Shown: in pieces, positions 6,319-6,319 of the stretch
Numbering within the stretch: the stretch's first letter is position 1
How the letters are laid out: each line of letters opens with the position of its first letter
NCBI GenBank assembly: GCA_009786735.1
Contig: WQRM01000094.1
Location: 1 to 6,319 of the forward strand
Length of the DNA: 6,319 nucleotides
Direction of reading: 5' to 3'
Source: Oscillospiraceae bacterium
Lineage (GTDB): Bacteria > Bacillota > Clostridia > Oscillospirales > Acutalibacteraceae
Notes under the pieces: generated by a model
What the model saw: the letters and a program-made list of their open reading frames with translations, nothing else
Told to the model about the DNA's origin: nothing
Databases searched by the model: none
Program-made: the position numbers and the translations under genes

Positions 6319-6319
6319 A

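Overview
The window looks like a piece of chromosome from an anaerobic, fermentative, GC-rich Bacillota (Firmicutes), most plausibly a clostridial or oscillospiral gut-type bacterium. Four things suggest this: strong AGGAG-type ribosome binding sites, a perfect sigma-A promoter, an oxygen-sensitive pyruvate formate-lyase with its activase, and AT-rich hairpins with T-tracts between GC-rich genes. No taxonomic marker was searched, so this assignment is an inference. No rRNA, tRNA, CRISPR array, insertion sequence or phage gene is visible, and no gene-free stretch exceeds about 140 bases.

Layout. Positions 1-661 (+) hold the 3' part of an ABC transporter ATPase of the COG1101 type, cut by the left edge. 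A small putative lipoprotein (694-1074) follows, apparently in the same transcript, and a strong intrinsic terminator (1089-1120) closes that unit. Three bases later a textbook promoter (TTGACA, 17 bp, TATAAT; 1124-1152) drives pflB (1188-3419), pyruvate formate-lyase, and pflA (3475-4191), its radical-SAM activating enzyme. A hairpin with a short T-rich tail lies between them and may lower pflA expression relative to pflB. After 113 bases comes a secreted lipase/esterase-like alpha/beta hydrolase (probably 4305-5216). A 139-base convergent intergenic region carries a bidirectional terminator and further palindromes. The right end holds the C-terminal two-thirds or so of the GTPase Obg/CgtA on the minus strand (5356 to the edge).

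How the genes fit together. PflA installs a glycyl radical on Gly718 of PflB, which then splits pyruvate with CoA into acetyl-CoA and formate, the core of strictly anaerobic mixed-acid metabolism. The ABC transporter, the lipoprotein, the lipase and Obg have no evident functional link to this pair. They look like ordinary neighbouring transcription units.

I do not see a convincing new system here. The points most worth a second look are the regulatory architecture (terminator abutting a perfect promoter, and the pflB-pflA intercistronic hairpin), the nested inverted repeats between the lipase and obg, the non-canonical G5 motif of Obg, and the identity of the lipoprotein next to the ABC transporter.
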